Source: Chloroflexota bacterium (GTDB taxonomy: Bacteria; Chloroflexota; Dehalococcoidia; JABGRK01). Taken from it: a stretch of DNA of 64,000 nucleotides. Positions within the stretch are counted from its first letter, which is position 1. Each line of letters opens with the position of its first letter. Location: positions 102,549 through 166,548 of the forward strand of contig JABGRK010000012.1 of the NCBI GenBank assembly GCA_018648325.1, read 5' to 3'. The position numbers and the translations under genes were made by a program. The notes beneath the pieces are model-generated. The model searched no databases, was not told where the DNA came from, and saw only the letters and a list, made by a program, of their open reading frames with translations. Shown here one piece after another: positions 18,439 to 28,116 of this stretch.

Positions 18439-19194
18439 ATGGCAGATGAGGTGCAGCAGCTTTTAGCAAGCAGTGCAATCAATGATAGCATTATTTCCGA
18501 AAAGGATATTGAGGGATTGCCAGAGCCGGTACAGAGGAATTTACGCTATGCCGGAGTCGTCGGTAAGCTAAGAATCAGCACAGTGCGCCTCAAACAGACG
18601 GGTCTTTTCAAAATGAAGCAGGGCCAGAACTGGAAGCCTTATTCTGCCTTGCAGTACTTTACTATTGATCCCCCCGGTTTTATCTGGCAGGTCAAGTTGA
18701 AGTTCCTTCCTCTGATCTGGGTATCGGGGAGGGATTCGTATTTTGATGGCAAAGCAAGCATGCAGATGAAGCTGTTGTCTTTCATTAAGATTGTTGATGC
18801 TGCCGGACCAAAACTTGATCAGGGGGCCATGCTCAGATATCTGTCTGAAATCGTATGGTTTCCTACTGCCTATTTGAGTGACTATATAACATGGGAAGCA
18901 ATTGATGTAAATTCAGCCAAAGCGACAATGCGCTATGGTGGAGTAACCGCTTCGGCCATGTTTCATTACGACGAAGAAGGCAGGTTTATCGATTTTGTTG
19001 CCGATCGGTATATGGGCACGGATGACAACGCTGAGCTGGAAAAGTGGACGGCTGAAATCAGTCAGTATTCCGAGATAAGCGGGATGATGATACCGGTTGA
19101 TGGCAAAGCGACATGGAATCTTGCCATCGGTGATTTTACCTACATAGACCTCAAAATAACGGATATTGAGTACGACAATCCTACGAAGTATTGA
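18439..19194 (+). CDS. DUF6544-like protein
   Basis: 'LPEPVQRNLRYAGVVGK...TIDPPGFIWQVKLK...MLRYLSEIVWFPTAYLSDYITWEAID' family pattern; start at MADEV preceded by GGAGG. Confidence 0.6.
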   Translation: MADEVQQLLASSAINDSIISEKDIEGLPEPVQRNLRYAGVVGKLRISTVRLKQTGLFKMKQGQNWKPYSALQYFTIDPPGFIWQVKLKFLPLIWVSGRDSYFDGKASMQMKLLSFIKIVDAAGPKLDQGAMLRYLSEIVWFPTAYLSDYITWEAIDVNSAKATMRYGGVTASAMFHYDEEGRFIDFVADRYMGTDDNAELEKWTAEISQYSEISGMMIPVDGKATWNLAIGDFTYIDLKITDIEYDNPTKY

Positions 19195-19205
19195 TGCGCT
19201 TTTAG

Positions 19206-19640
19206 CTATTCGCCTTTTTGAATAGCGAATATGAGCTCGCCGTTGGCTACAACTTTATCATCGATAAACGCCTTGGCTGTGCCCTTGCCGATGCTGCCGC
19301 GAACCTTGTCCAGTGTGACCTCTAGCCTAACCGTGTCGCCAGGGCCTACCTGTTTGCGAAAGCGGAATCCGTCCATGCCAGCGAAAAAGGCGATTTTTCC
19401 TTTGTTGGCGGGAAGGCTCAGCAGAGCTACTGCACCCACTTGTGCCAGTGCCTCAGCCAGAATTACACCGGGAACTACCGGGTAATCCGGGAAATGTCCG
19501 GGAAAGAAGAACTCGGTTGAAGTGAAGTTTTTGAGCCCCACGGCCCTTACCCCTTCCTCAAGCTCTAGAATTTTATCCACCAGCAGAAAAGGCCAGCGGT
19601 GAGGTATGATTTCTTGAATCTCTTTAGAATTTAGAATCAT
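19206..19640 (-). CDS. fabZ: 3-hydroxyacyl-[ACP] dehydratase FabZ
   Basis: '[14 protein letters not shown]', '[26 protein letters not shown]'. Confidence 0.95.
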   Translation of the reverse strand: MILNSKEIQEIIPHRWPFLLVDKILELEEGVRAVGLKNFTSTEFFFPGHFPDYPVVPGVILAEALAQVGAVALLSLPANKGKIAFFAGMDGFRFRKQVGPGDTVRLEVTLDKVRGSIGKGTAKAFIDDKVVANGELIFAIQKGE

Positions 19641-20479
19641 TACTTAAGATGTCCTTTCTGCCGGGCCAGAAGTAGTAGCTGCTCAATAGATTTTGATGGT
19701 ATATCCGTGTACCCCAGGGGGCCTCCGGCATCTCCATTATCATTATGATAGTCGCTACCGCCGGTTGTAATCAATCCGTGATTGTTTGCCAACTGGGACA
19801 GCCAGTCGATAGTTTTCATAGAATATCCATGGTAGTAGGTTTCTATGCCAATAAGGCCGTTTTTTTTGTATAAAGGCAGTAATTCTTCAAGGTTTTCTAT
19901 ATCGGCGGGGTGCGCCAGAACAGGAAGCCCTCCAGTTTGTGCTATGAGCTTAACAGCCTCCTGCGGAAGCATTTTCTCTCTTTCAGCGTATGCCGGGCCA
20001 TTTCGACCTATGTATTTGTCAAAGGCCTCACGAAAATCGCTAATATATCCTTTTTCCAGCAAAGCCTTTGCAATATGAGGCCGGCCTACCGAAGCGCCAT
20101 CTGCCAGTTGCAGAACACGCTCATACTCAATTGACAGTCCTAAACCATTGAGCTTGGCCGTCATGTTTTCGGCTCGCATTTGGCGTGATACACGCAGCCT
20201 TGTAAGTTCTGCTTGTAATTGCTGGTTTGCGTAGTCGACAAATAAGCCCAGAACATGGATTTCGTTGCCCGGGACATCGGTGCTTATCTCCACGCCGGGT
20301 ATGACGGTAAGCTGCTTATAGTTTTTTGCGGCTAGGGTGGCCTCCGGTATTCCCTCGACCGAGTCATGGTCTGTTATGGCGATAACACGTATGTCCTGAT
20401 CTGCGGCACGTTTAATCAGTTGCGCAGGTGTCAGACTGCCGTCTGATGCTGTTGTATGCAGGTGAAGATCGACTTTCAT
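19640..20479 (-). CDS. PHP domain phosphoesterase
   Basis: '[16 protein letters not shown]', 'ITDHDSV', '[10 protein letters not shown]', 'GGSDYHNDN'. Confidence 0.92.
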   Translation of the reverse strand: MKVDLHLHTTASDGSLTPAQLIKRAADQDIRVIAITDHDSVEGIPEATLAAKNYKQLTVIPGVEISTDVPGNEIHVLGLFVDYANQQLQAELTRLRVSRQMRAENMTAKLNGLGLSIEYERVLQLADGASVGRPHIAKALLEKGYISDFREAFDKYIGRNGPAYAEREKMLPQEAVKLIAQTGGLPVLAHPADIENLEELLPLYKKNGLIGIETYYHGYSMKTIDWLSQLANNHGLITTGGSDYHNDNGDAGGPLGYTDIPSKSIEQLLLLARQKGHLK

Positions 20480-21249
20480 TAGTCTCTTATTATTTTATCG
20501 AGGCGGGTTATTGAGGTGGCCTGTCCCGTATCCTCCGATATTTCCAGAATTACCGAGTTAAAAAGGCGGTCGCCTTTGCCTATGGATAGGTTGAGTGGCG
20601 TCTGGGTCAAAAATGATTCCAGTACTGCGTCGGTGTTAGCTCCGATTACCGAGTCCATGGGGCCAACCATGCCTATATCGCTTACGTAGGCAGTGCCGTT
20701 GGGAAGTACCCTTGTGTCTACCGTACCTACATGTGTGTGTGTGCCCAGTACCGCCGATACTCTGCCGTCCAGATACCATCCCAGAGCGACTTTCTCCGAT
20801 GTTGCTTCGGCGTGAAAATCGACGATAATGATTTTTGGCCTCTGCGTAAGCTCTTCCAGCAGCTTGTCCATGGCCCTGAAAGGGCAGTCATAGGGCTGCA
20901 TGAAGGTTCGCCCAACCAGGTTTACCACCATGACTTGCCCTATTTTGATATATCCTCTGCCGGCAACACCCGGCGGGTAATTAAGAGGACGGATTATAGG
21001 GGCATCGCTGTCCAGATAAGGGATTACCTCTTTGCGCCTCCAGACATGATTGCCAGAGGTGAGTATATCTACTTCTGAATGCAGCATTTCTTCAGCGGTG
21101 GTTTGTGTGATTCCCACGCCTCCGGCCGCATTTTCAGCATTGGCGATAACCATGTCTATTTTATTTTGCTCACGTATCTCCGGTACAAACTCGTGGATTG
21201 TGTCCCTTCCGGGTTTGCCCACGATGTCTCCAATGACGAGTATTCTCAA
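20479..21249 (-). CDS. YmdB-like metallophosphoesterase (TIGR00282)
   Basis: 'MRILVIGDIVGKPGRDTI', 'TSGNHVWRRKE', 'VDFHAEATSEKVA', 'GTHTHVGT'. Confidence 0.93.
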   Translation of the reverse strand: MRILVIGDIVGKPGRDTIHEFVPEIREQNKIDMVIANAENAAGGVGITQTTAEEMLHSEVDILTSGNHVWRRKEVIPYLDSDAPIIRPLNYPPGVAGRGYIKIGQVMVVNLVGRTFMQPYDCPFRAMDKLLEELTQRPKIIIVDFHAEATSEKVALGWYLDGRVSAVLGTHTHVGTVDTRVLPNGTAYVSDIGMVGPMDSVIGANTDAVLESFLTQTPLNLSIGKGDRLFNSVILEISEDTGQATSITRLDKIIRD

Positions 21250-21272
21250 AAGCTATGCCTTTCTAGCTTGAT

Positions 21273-22802
21273 CTATTTTGCGTAGTCTACGGCTCTGGTT
21301 TCTCTTATCAGTGTGACCTTTATCTGTCCTGGATATTCCAGACTTTCCTCGATTTTTTTGACTATATCTCGTGCCAGTCTGAGGGAGCCCAGGTCGTCTA
21401 TCTCATCTGGTTTGACCAGTATTCTTACCTCACGGCCGGCCTGAATTGCGAACGATTTATCCACACCTTCAAAGCTGTTGGCCACGCTTTCCAGCGCCTC
21501 AAGACGTTTTATGTAGCGATCCATTGATTCGCGCCGGGCACCCGGTCTGGCGCATGATATGGCATCTGCCGTGGAGACGATCAGGCCGTACAGGTCGATG
21601 CTGCCCTCATCGTTGTGATGATCGGCTATGGCGCGAACCACCTGCGGTGATCTGCCCATGCGCTTGGCTATATCAGCACCGATGGCGGCATGTGTACCTT
21701 CTACCTCGTGGTCGACGGCTTTACCAAGGTCGTGCAGCAGTCCGCCCGCCTTGGCTATATTGACATCGGCACCCAGTTCGGCGGCCAGCATACCGGAGAC
21801 ATGAGCCACCTCGACGCTGTGTGCCAGTACGTTTTGTCCGTAGCTAAAGCGGTATTTCAGGCGGCCCAGTATCTTGATAAGTTCCGGGTTGAGCCCGCTC
21901 ATGCCTACTTTATAGGCTGCCTGTTCACCCTCGCTGTATATGGTTGCCTCTACATCGCTTCTGGCCTTGTTGACTATTTCCTCGATGCGTCCAGGATGGA
22001 TACGACCGTCTACGATCAGTTTTTGAAGGGCCACTTTTGCGATTTCGCGGCGGACCGGATCGAAGCTGGAGATAGTTACTACTTCCGGAGTGTCGTCTAT
22101 TATCAGGTCAACGCCGGTTGCGGCTTCCATGGCCCGGATGTTGCGACCCTCACGGCCGATCAGTCTACCCTTCATTTCATCCGATGGTAGCGGTATAGCA
22201 CTGACGGTGGATTCTGAGACAACATCGGCGGCCAAACGGTGTGCTGCGGTTGCTACCAGTTCTCTGGCTCGCTGGTCGGCCTCCATCTTGAGTCTGGATT
22301 CGGTCTCGAATATGCGTTTGCTTATATCGTCGCGGGCCTCGGTCTCTACCATATCAAGTAGCAGATCCTTGGCCTCATCTTTGGATAGATCAGCTATTTT
22401 TTCCAGTTGTGCCAGTTGCTGTTTCCTGATCTCATCCAGTTGGTTCTTTGCTATATCGTTGTCGCTTTCTCTTTTCCTGAGTTGTCCGTCGCGTTTGTCG
22501 ATAGTGTCGGTTCGGCGCTCCAGGTTTTCCTCTTTTTGGGAGATACGTTTTTCCATTCGCAGCAGTTCTTGTCTGCGCCCCCTGTTTTCAAGGTCAACCT
22601 CGGCTCTTACCTTTACGCCATGTTCTTTTGCCTCGACCAGCAGTTCTTTTTGTTTTGTTTGTGCCTCCGTAATTATTCTACTTGCTTCTTCTTCTGCCGT
22701 GTGTAGTTTACGTTGTGCTATAATTCGTGGAAGAACATACCATCCGATCACCAGACCACAAATAATAGCCAAGGGAACGCCTATATATAAAGCGTAATCC
22801 AT
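21273..22802 (-). CDS. rny: Ribonuclease Y
   Basis: N-terminal TM, coiled coil, KH '[29 protein letters not shown]', HD domain '[19 protein letters not shown]'. Confidence 0.97.
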   Translation of the reverse strand: MDYALYIGVPLAIICGLVIGWYVLPRIIAQRKLHTAEEEASRIITEAQTKQKELLVEAKEHGVKVRAEVDLENRGRRQELLRMEKRISQKEENLERRTDTIDKRDGQLRKRESDNDIAKNQLDEIRKQQLAQLEKIADLSKDEAKDLLLDMVETEARDDISKRIFETESRLKMEADQRARELVATAAHRLAADVVSESTVSAIPLPSDEMKGRLIGREGRNIRAMEAATGVDLIIDDTPEVVTISSFDPVRREIAKVALQKLIVDGRIHPGRIEEIVNKARSDVEATIYSEGEQAAYKVGMSGLNPELIKILGRLKYRFSYGQNVLAHSVEVAHVSGMLAAELGADVNIAKAGGLLHDLGKAVDHEVEGTHAAIGADIAKRMGRSPQVVRAIADHHNDEGSIDLYGLIVSTADAISCARPGARRESMDRYIKRLEALESVANSFEGVDKSFAIQAGREVRILVKPDEIDDLGSLRLARDIVKKIEESLEYPGQIKVTLIRETRAVDYAK

Positions 22803-22947
22803 ATCTGCCTCGCTTTCTAATCATATTAATTAACATTCTTATAATCATTTCGATATCCGATTATTGATAAAATAGATATATGTATATATAACCTTATATA
22901 CTAATGTTTCCATCGTGTTTAGTCAACAAAACACTAAAAGAGGATTC

Positions 22948-24309
22948 TTAAGCTTTCCAGGTAGTGCCGGAGGGCTTGTCTTCGAGGGTTATTCCCAATG
23001 CCAGCAGCCCATTACGAACGTTGTCTGCCAGTTCCCACTGCTTGGCTGTTCTCAATCCTTTGCGCGTTTCTATGAGAAGCTCGATCAGTGGTATCGCATC
23101 GAGCGAAATACTTTCCTCTTCTTTTAGCGTAAGCCCCAGTACTCCTGCAAACTCAGTAAGCATCTTTTGTGCCTTGCTAACCTGCATTTTTGCTTTTTGT
23201 CCTTTGTTAATCTCTTTTGCCAGATCGAAAAGAGCTGCTACTGCCTGAGCAGTGTTGAAATCATCGTCCATAGCCTCGATAAATCTATTTTTAAACGGCT
23301 CACCGTCGACGATGTTATCACTTTCGGTTGCGTTACTCTCGCTAAACGCAGCCTGGCGCAGTCTCTGTACTCCTCTGCTCATGGCAACCACATTATCTTT
23401 GGTGTAGGTTATGGGGCTGCGATAATGAGAGCTGAGGACGAAAAGCCTTAATGCATCAGAGCTGAATAGGCTTAGCGCCTCCTTTATTGTTATTAAATTT
23501 CCGGTGGATTTGCTCATTTTTTCTTTTTCGAATTGCAGAAGGCCGTTGTGCATCCAGTATTTAGCAAACGGCGCTTTTCCGGTATAAGCCTCCGATTGGG
23601 CGATCTCGTTTTCGTGGTGCGGAAACACCAGGTCCTGTCCGCCGCCATGAATATCCAGCGTTTCTCCCAGATACTTTAGCGACATGGAGGAACACTCGAT
23701 ATGCCAGCCCGGCCTGCCTTTGCCCCAGGGGCTGTCCCACTCAGGATCGCCAGGTTTGGCTGATTTCCATAGAGCAAAGTCCATAGGATGTTCTTTGTTA
23801 TCCAGATGTTGTCCCTGATCTCCGGTTACCATCTCATCTAAACTTCTGTGTGAAAGTTTGCCGTAGCCGGTAAAGGAATTGACTCTAAAGTATACGTCAC
23901 CCTCCGATTGATAGGCGTATCCTTTATCAATAAGACCCTTGACCAGATTGATAATGTCGGAAATCTCCTCGGTTACCTTGGGGTAGATATGTGCGTGTTG
24001 AATATTAAGTGCGTCCATATCTGCAAAGAAGTTGTCTATAAGTCCATCGGCAAGCTCTTTTGCCGGGACGTTTAGCCTGTTGGCGTTGGCGATTATCTTA
24101 TCATCAATGTCGGTGAAGTTCTGCACATGTTTTACACTATAACCACGATATTCCAGATAACGCCTGATTGTATCGAAAACGATGTAGCTCATGGCGTGTC
24201 CGATATGGCAGTCGCTGTAGGTGGTAACACCGCAGACGTACATCTTAACCGGGTCTGACGGTAAAAAGTCTTCTTTACTTTGTGACTGTGAGTTATATAC
24301 TTTTATCAT
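22948..24309 (-). CDS. cysS: Cysteinyl-tRNA synthetase
   Basis: 'MYVCGVTTYSDCHIGHAMSYIVFDTIRRYL', 'KMSKSTGN'. Confidence 0.97.
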   Translation of the reverse strand: MIKVYNSQSQSKEDFLPSDPVKMYVCGVTTYSDCHIGHAMSYIVFDTIRRYLEYRGYSVKHVQNFTDIDDKIIANANRLNVPAKELADGLIDNFFADMDALNIQHAHIYPKVTEEISDIINLVKGLIDKGYAYQSEGDVYFRVNSFTGYGKLSHRSLDEMVTGDQGQHLDNKEHPMDFALWKSAKPGDPEWDSPWGKGRPGWHIECSSMSLKYLGETLDIHGGGQDLVFPHHENEIAQSEAYTGKAPFAKYWMHNGLLQFEKEKMSKSTGNLITIKEALSLFSSDALRLFVLSSHYRSPITYTKDNVVAMSRGVQRLRQAAFSESNATESDNIVDGEPFKNRFIEAMDDDFNTAQAVAALFDLAKEINKGQKAKMQVSKAQKMLTEFAGVLGLTLKEEESISLDAIPLIELLIETRKGLRTAKQWELADNVRNGLLALGITLEDKPSGTTWKA

Positions 24310-24782
24310 TACTTCTTATCTATAAGGGCGACGGCCTGGGCTGCTATGCCTTCACCGCGACCCGTAAATCCCATTTTTTCCGTTGTTGTCGCTTTTATGC
24401 CAATTTGCGATTTATTTATTTCAAGAACGTTACTTATCGACTGCTTCATTTGATCTGTATAAGGAGCCAATTTTGGCTGCTCGGCAATTATAGTCGAATC
24501 GATATTTACTATTTTCCAGTCATCCTGGTCCAGCATTGCTTTTATTTTTTGCAGGAGCGCAAGACTGGACACGTTTTTATATGCGGGATCGGATGGGGGG
24601 AAATAAGTGCCAATGTCTGCAAGACCGGCGGCTCCGAGGAGAGCATCCATAATGGAGTGAACAAGAACATCGGCATCACTCCACCCGGCCAGTCCTAAAT
24701 TGTACTTTATCTCAACTCCGCCCAGAACGAGTTTTTCTCCTTCTGTGAGCGAATGAACATCGTAGCCAATACCTACACGCAC
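24309..24782 (-). CDS. ispF: 2-C-methyl-D-erythritol 2,4-cyclodiphosphate synthase
   Basis: 'MRVGIGYDVHSL', 'SDADVLVHSIMDALLGAAGLADIG'. Confidence 0.97.
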   Translation of the reverse strand: MRVGIGYDVHSLTEGEKLVLGGVEIKYNLGLAGWSDADVLVHSIMDALLGAAGLADIGTYFPPSDPAYKNVSSLALLQKIKAMLDQDDWKIVNIDSTIIAEQPKLAPYTDQMKQSISNVLEINKSQIGIKATTTEKMGFTGRGEGIAAQAVALIDKK

Positions 24783-25462
24783 TACTTGCCCCGATTACTT
24801 AAAATTAACCTTGCTAGGTGAATATCCTCCACTGTAGTTACTTTTATATTGTCGTATGATCCCATGTACAGTTTGATGCTTTTCCCCGTGCGCTCAACCA
24901 GCGCTGCATCGTCAGTTACATTTTCGCTAACCTTACTATAGGCCTGCGCTATTATATCATACTTGAAAACCTGGGGCGTTTGAACGTCCCACAGATTTTC
25001 CCGTTCAAGTGTTTTTACCACAAAACCACCATCATCCGCAACCTTAATGGTATTTTTTACAGGAACTGCGGCCACTGAAGTACCATGTTCTTTGGCAGTG
25101 GTAATCGCTTCATCAATAAGAGATGGCGTGATCAGAGGACGCGCACCGTCATGAATTAGTATAAAATCACAATTTGCAAGATGATCTAATCCCAGTTTTA
25201 CGGAGTCCTGCCGCCTTGGTCCGCCCTCACATATTTGCGCTACTTCACTGAAGCCATATCGTTTAACCAGGGATCGCCCGCGTTTGAGGTTGTGTTCGCT
25301 CAGAACCAGTACGATACTGTCTACCGATGAGCACTTAGCAAAAGCGCTCAGGGTATGATAAAGCAGAGGTTTTCTGCTTATGGAGGCAAATATTTTATCT
25401 ACTTGGCCCATCCTTTGGCTGCTTCCGGCAGCAACAATGATGGCGCCTGTTTTTACATTCAT
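24782..25462 (-). CDS. ispD: 2-C-methyl-D-erythritol 4-phosphate cytidylyltransferase
   Basis: 'AIIVAAGSSQRMG', 'LIHDGARPLI', 'TPQVFKYDII'. Confidence 0.96.
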   Translation of the reverse strand: MNVKTGAIIVAAGSSQRMGQVDKIFASISRKPLLYHTLSAFAKCSSVDSIVLVLSEHNLKRGRSLVKRYGFSEVAQICEGGPRRQDSVKLGLDHLANCDFILIHDGARPLITPSLIDEAITTAKEHGTSVAAVPVKNTIKVADDGGFVVKTLERENLWDVQTPQVFKYDIIAQAYSKVSENVTDDAALVERTGKSIKLYMGSYDNIKVTTVEDIHLARLILSNRGK

Positions 25463-25465
25463 GTC

Positions 25466-26338
25466 TTAGCCTGCTTCAGGTTTGAGGTTGGCGAAGATCA
25501 TGCGTCCGGCAGCGGTTTGCAGCACTCTTGCCACGATCACATTCAGGTGGCTATTGATGTACCGCCTGCCCCCTTCTACAACTATCATTGTGCCGTCATC
25601 AAGGAAACCGACTCCCTGGCTGGACTCGCGGCCCTCCTGTATTACGTGCACTTTGAGTTCCTCGCCGGGGAGTACTACAGGTTTTATGGCGTTTGCCAGT
25701 TCGTTCACATTGAGTACCTGTACTCCTTGAAGCTCGGCGACGCGGTTTAAATTGAAGTCGTTTGTTAGAATGGGGCAGCGAAGTATTCGTCCAAGCTGTA
25801 CCAGCTTGGCATCTACTTCATGCATGTCTTCGAAATCCACATCCGATATTTCGATAGGTATGTCTGAATCTTTTTGTAGTCTTGAGAGCATCTCAAGACC
25901 TCGTCTACCTCGGTTTCGCCTCAGTGAATCTGCCGAATCTGCTATATGTCTTAACTCGTCGAGTACGAATCTGGGTATAATCAGTGACCCTTGAATAAAG
26001 CCGGTCTGGCTGATATCGGCTATGCGCCCGTCTATAATGGCGCTGGTATCCATTATTATGTGCTTGCCACTGGACTCTTTTGGTGGTGCAGCACTGCCGC
26101 CGTTGCCGGTTGATGAGTAGGAGGACAGTGTATGCAGAATCTCCTGTCCTCTGATCAGCATTATGGTGATGCCCGCAACACCTAGCACCAGGATGGTTAT
26201 ATAAGGTGCGGCTGTTCCCCATGGGTCGGCAAGATCACGGAGGCCAAGTGATACTATGAGCAGGGCGGCGATTACCAGCCCGACAACCAGTCCGATTGTT
26301 ACCATTAAGATTTTATTAGCAGAAACATGTGTTGACAT
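25466..26338 (-). CDS. PIN/TRAM domain membrane protein (YacL-like)
   Basis: 'IIMDTSAIIDGRIADI', 'RRGLEMLSRLQ', 'ILTNDFNLNRVAELQGV', TRAM 'GVGFLDDGTMIVVEGGRRYI'. Confidence 0.92.
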   Translation of the reverse strand: MSTHVSANKILMVTIGLVVGLVIAALLIVSLGLRDLADPWGTAAPYITILVLGVAGITIMLIRGQEILHTLSSYSSTGNGGSAAPPKESSGKHIIMDTSAIIDGRIADISQTGFIQGSLIIPRFVLDELRHIADSADSLRRNRGRRGLEMLSRLQKDSDIPIEISDVDFEDMHEVDAKLVQLGRILRCPILTNDFNLNRVAELQGVQVLNVNELANAIKPVVLPGEELKVHVIQEGRESSQGVGFLDDGTMIVVEGGRRYINSHLNVIVARVLQTAAGRMIFANLKPEAG

Positions 26339-26532
26339 AACTATACACTTTCCAGAGCTGCAAACAAAAAAACGCACCTTACCGGTACGCTCAAACAAGA
26401 CCTTGATTTTTAAAGATTAATTATGACTTTGATAATGCCTGTGTGCTTGTTTGCAATTCTTGCCAAGCGTTCTCAGCAGATTTAAAGACTATTATTTTAC
26501 TAACTAAATATTAGCACAAATTCGCTAAAAAA

Positions 26533-27261
26533 TCAAAGATTATCGGGGGGTTCCTGTTTACGGTTCCTGTGTTTGCGGTAGTAGAAGAAGTAAACCAGTG
26601 TTCCAACAACAACTGCTATGCCTACTCCTGCAACAAGTATGATCCACAGAGCGTTTCCTCCGTTAATAAAAGGTTTGATTGTATTAAAAAGTCCTCTGCC
26701 GGCTAGGGCAAAGCATAACGATTTGATGATTTTGCCAGTGCATCCGATGATGAAATATTTCCACGCCGGATAGCGCAGTGCTCCGGCTGCGCCACCTACC
26801 AATTTGACGAAGTGGTTGGGAATAGCGGATGCCAGAAATATCACCAGCCAGCCGCGCCGTTTCATCCATGATTTGATTTTGGGGTAGAATCCAATTTTTT
26901 CAACCGCTATTTGCGAGCCAAACCCAGCTGTGTAGCCGATAAGTTCGCCGATACCCTCGCCTACACCGGCGGCAAGTGCAATGTAGAATGGATTCCAGCC
27001 CAGTCCCCCGGCAAAAAACGCTGCAACCGATCCCGGAACCAACCAGATAGGTGCGGAACTGCCTATAAGGCCCATGAGAAAAACGCCGGCAAGTCCATAG
27101 CTTTCGTATGTTTCGGTAAGGTATTCCAGTTTACCGGTGAGGTAGATGGCGAAAAGAATGGTTATGACAATCGAGGCTGCAAGAAATGAGATATGTATTA
27201 TCTTTTTTCTTTTGGTAAGGGGTTTGGGTTTGGCCTCCGGTTGTTCAATTATTGTTTCCAT
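26533..27261 (-). CDS. VTT (DedA-like) membrane protein
   Basis: Hydrophobic VTT pattern 'GLIGSSAPIWLVPGSVAAFFAGGLGWNPFYIALAAGVGEGIGELIGYTAGFGSQIAVEK'. Confidence 0.75.
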   Translation of the reverse strand: METIIEQPEAKPKPLTKRKKIIHISFLAASIVITILFAIYLTGKLEYLTETYESYGLAGVFLMGLIGSSAPIWLVPGSVAAFFAGGLGWNPFYIALAAGVGEGIGELIGYTAGFGSQIAVEKIGFYPKIKSWMKRRGWLVIFLASAIPNHFVKLVGGAAGALRYPAWKYFIIGCTGKIIKSLCFALAGRGLFNTIKPFINGGNALWIILVAGVGIAVVVGTLVYFFYYRKHRNRKQEPPDNL

Positions 27262-28003
27262 TTTCTGCTTTTTCCCGTTTTTTATCCCTGAGTTGCTTGA
27301 TAATTATAAAGATTACAATTACTAACGCTATAACTCCAATGAGGACGAAGACCAGAACCTTGTTCTCTATAACATCAAATCCCCATGCTGCTAGATAGGA
27401 CATGGTGATGTAAAGGATGGCTCGGCCTATCCAGCAGGCTATGATAAATCGCCATACAGGGTAGCGGAATGCTCCTGCTGCCAGTCCTGCAGCATCGAAG
27501 GCCAGCGCGAAAACGGAGAAGAAGATGATGGTGATGAAACCGCGGCGTTCCATCCAATGCTCAATTTTGAGGTAAAAACCGCGTTTTTTTATAGCGGCTT
27601 GGGAGCCGTATCCGGCCATATAACCCGATAGTTCGCCGATGCAGGCAGCTGATGCGCCGATGAGTGAGGCCTCCAGTGGTGTAATACCGAATGTTTGTGG
27701 AGCCAATATTACCGCGAAAACGGCGCCGACAGGAAATATAACGGTGGCGTTACTTGCCAGGCAAAACAGGAATAGGCCCAGAGGGCCCAGAGAGGAAAAA
27801 GTTTCCGGTTTTGCAAGTGTGTCTTTGTAAACGACAAGAACTATGGTAAGCGCAATTGCAATAACAAGCAGCCCAATGACCCAGTATCGTTTTCTGATGC
27901 CCAGGTATTTTTTGTGCAGTGTTCTGGTGTACGCTGCTTCTTGCTGCGCGTGACTTTCTATTGAGTCTGTTTGTTTGTCGTCCAAATCGATCGATTCATT
28001 CAT
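27245..28003 (-). CDS. VTT (DedA-like) membrane protein, paralog of previous
   Basis: 'ASLIGASAACIGELSGYMAGYGSQAAIKKRGFYLKIEHWMERRG' parallels the neighbour; start probably MNESIDLDD. Confidence 0.75.
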   Translation of the reverse strand: MNESIDLDDKQTDSIESHAQQEAAYTRTLHKKYLGIRKRYWVIGLLVIAIALTIVLVVYKDTLAKPETFSSLGPLGLFLFCLASNATVIFPVGAVFAVILAPQTFGITPLEASLIGASAACIGELSGYMAGYGSQAAIKKRGFYLKIEHWMERRGFITIIFFSVFALAFDAAGLAAGAFRYPVWRFIIACWIGRAILYITMSYLAAWGFDVIENKVLVFVLIGVIALVIVIFIIIKQLRDKKREKAENGNNN

Positions 28004-28116
28004 CTCGAAAATAAGCCTATATCTCAAAAAGGGAAAAGTCAACCTTGCATGCTGTTTGCTCGCCACCAGAGATTAGGGATATAATGATTTGAACCTACTT
28101 ACTGCATTGGAGAAGA

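Noticed and set aside
22090-22797. 235-aa Ser-rich plus-strand ORF antisense to rny
   Set aside because: Composition is the antisense of a coiled-coil gene; rny is unambiguous. The same reasoning removes the other long antisense ORFs (e.g. 29998-30651, 44130-44789, 56145-56855).
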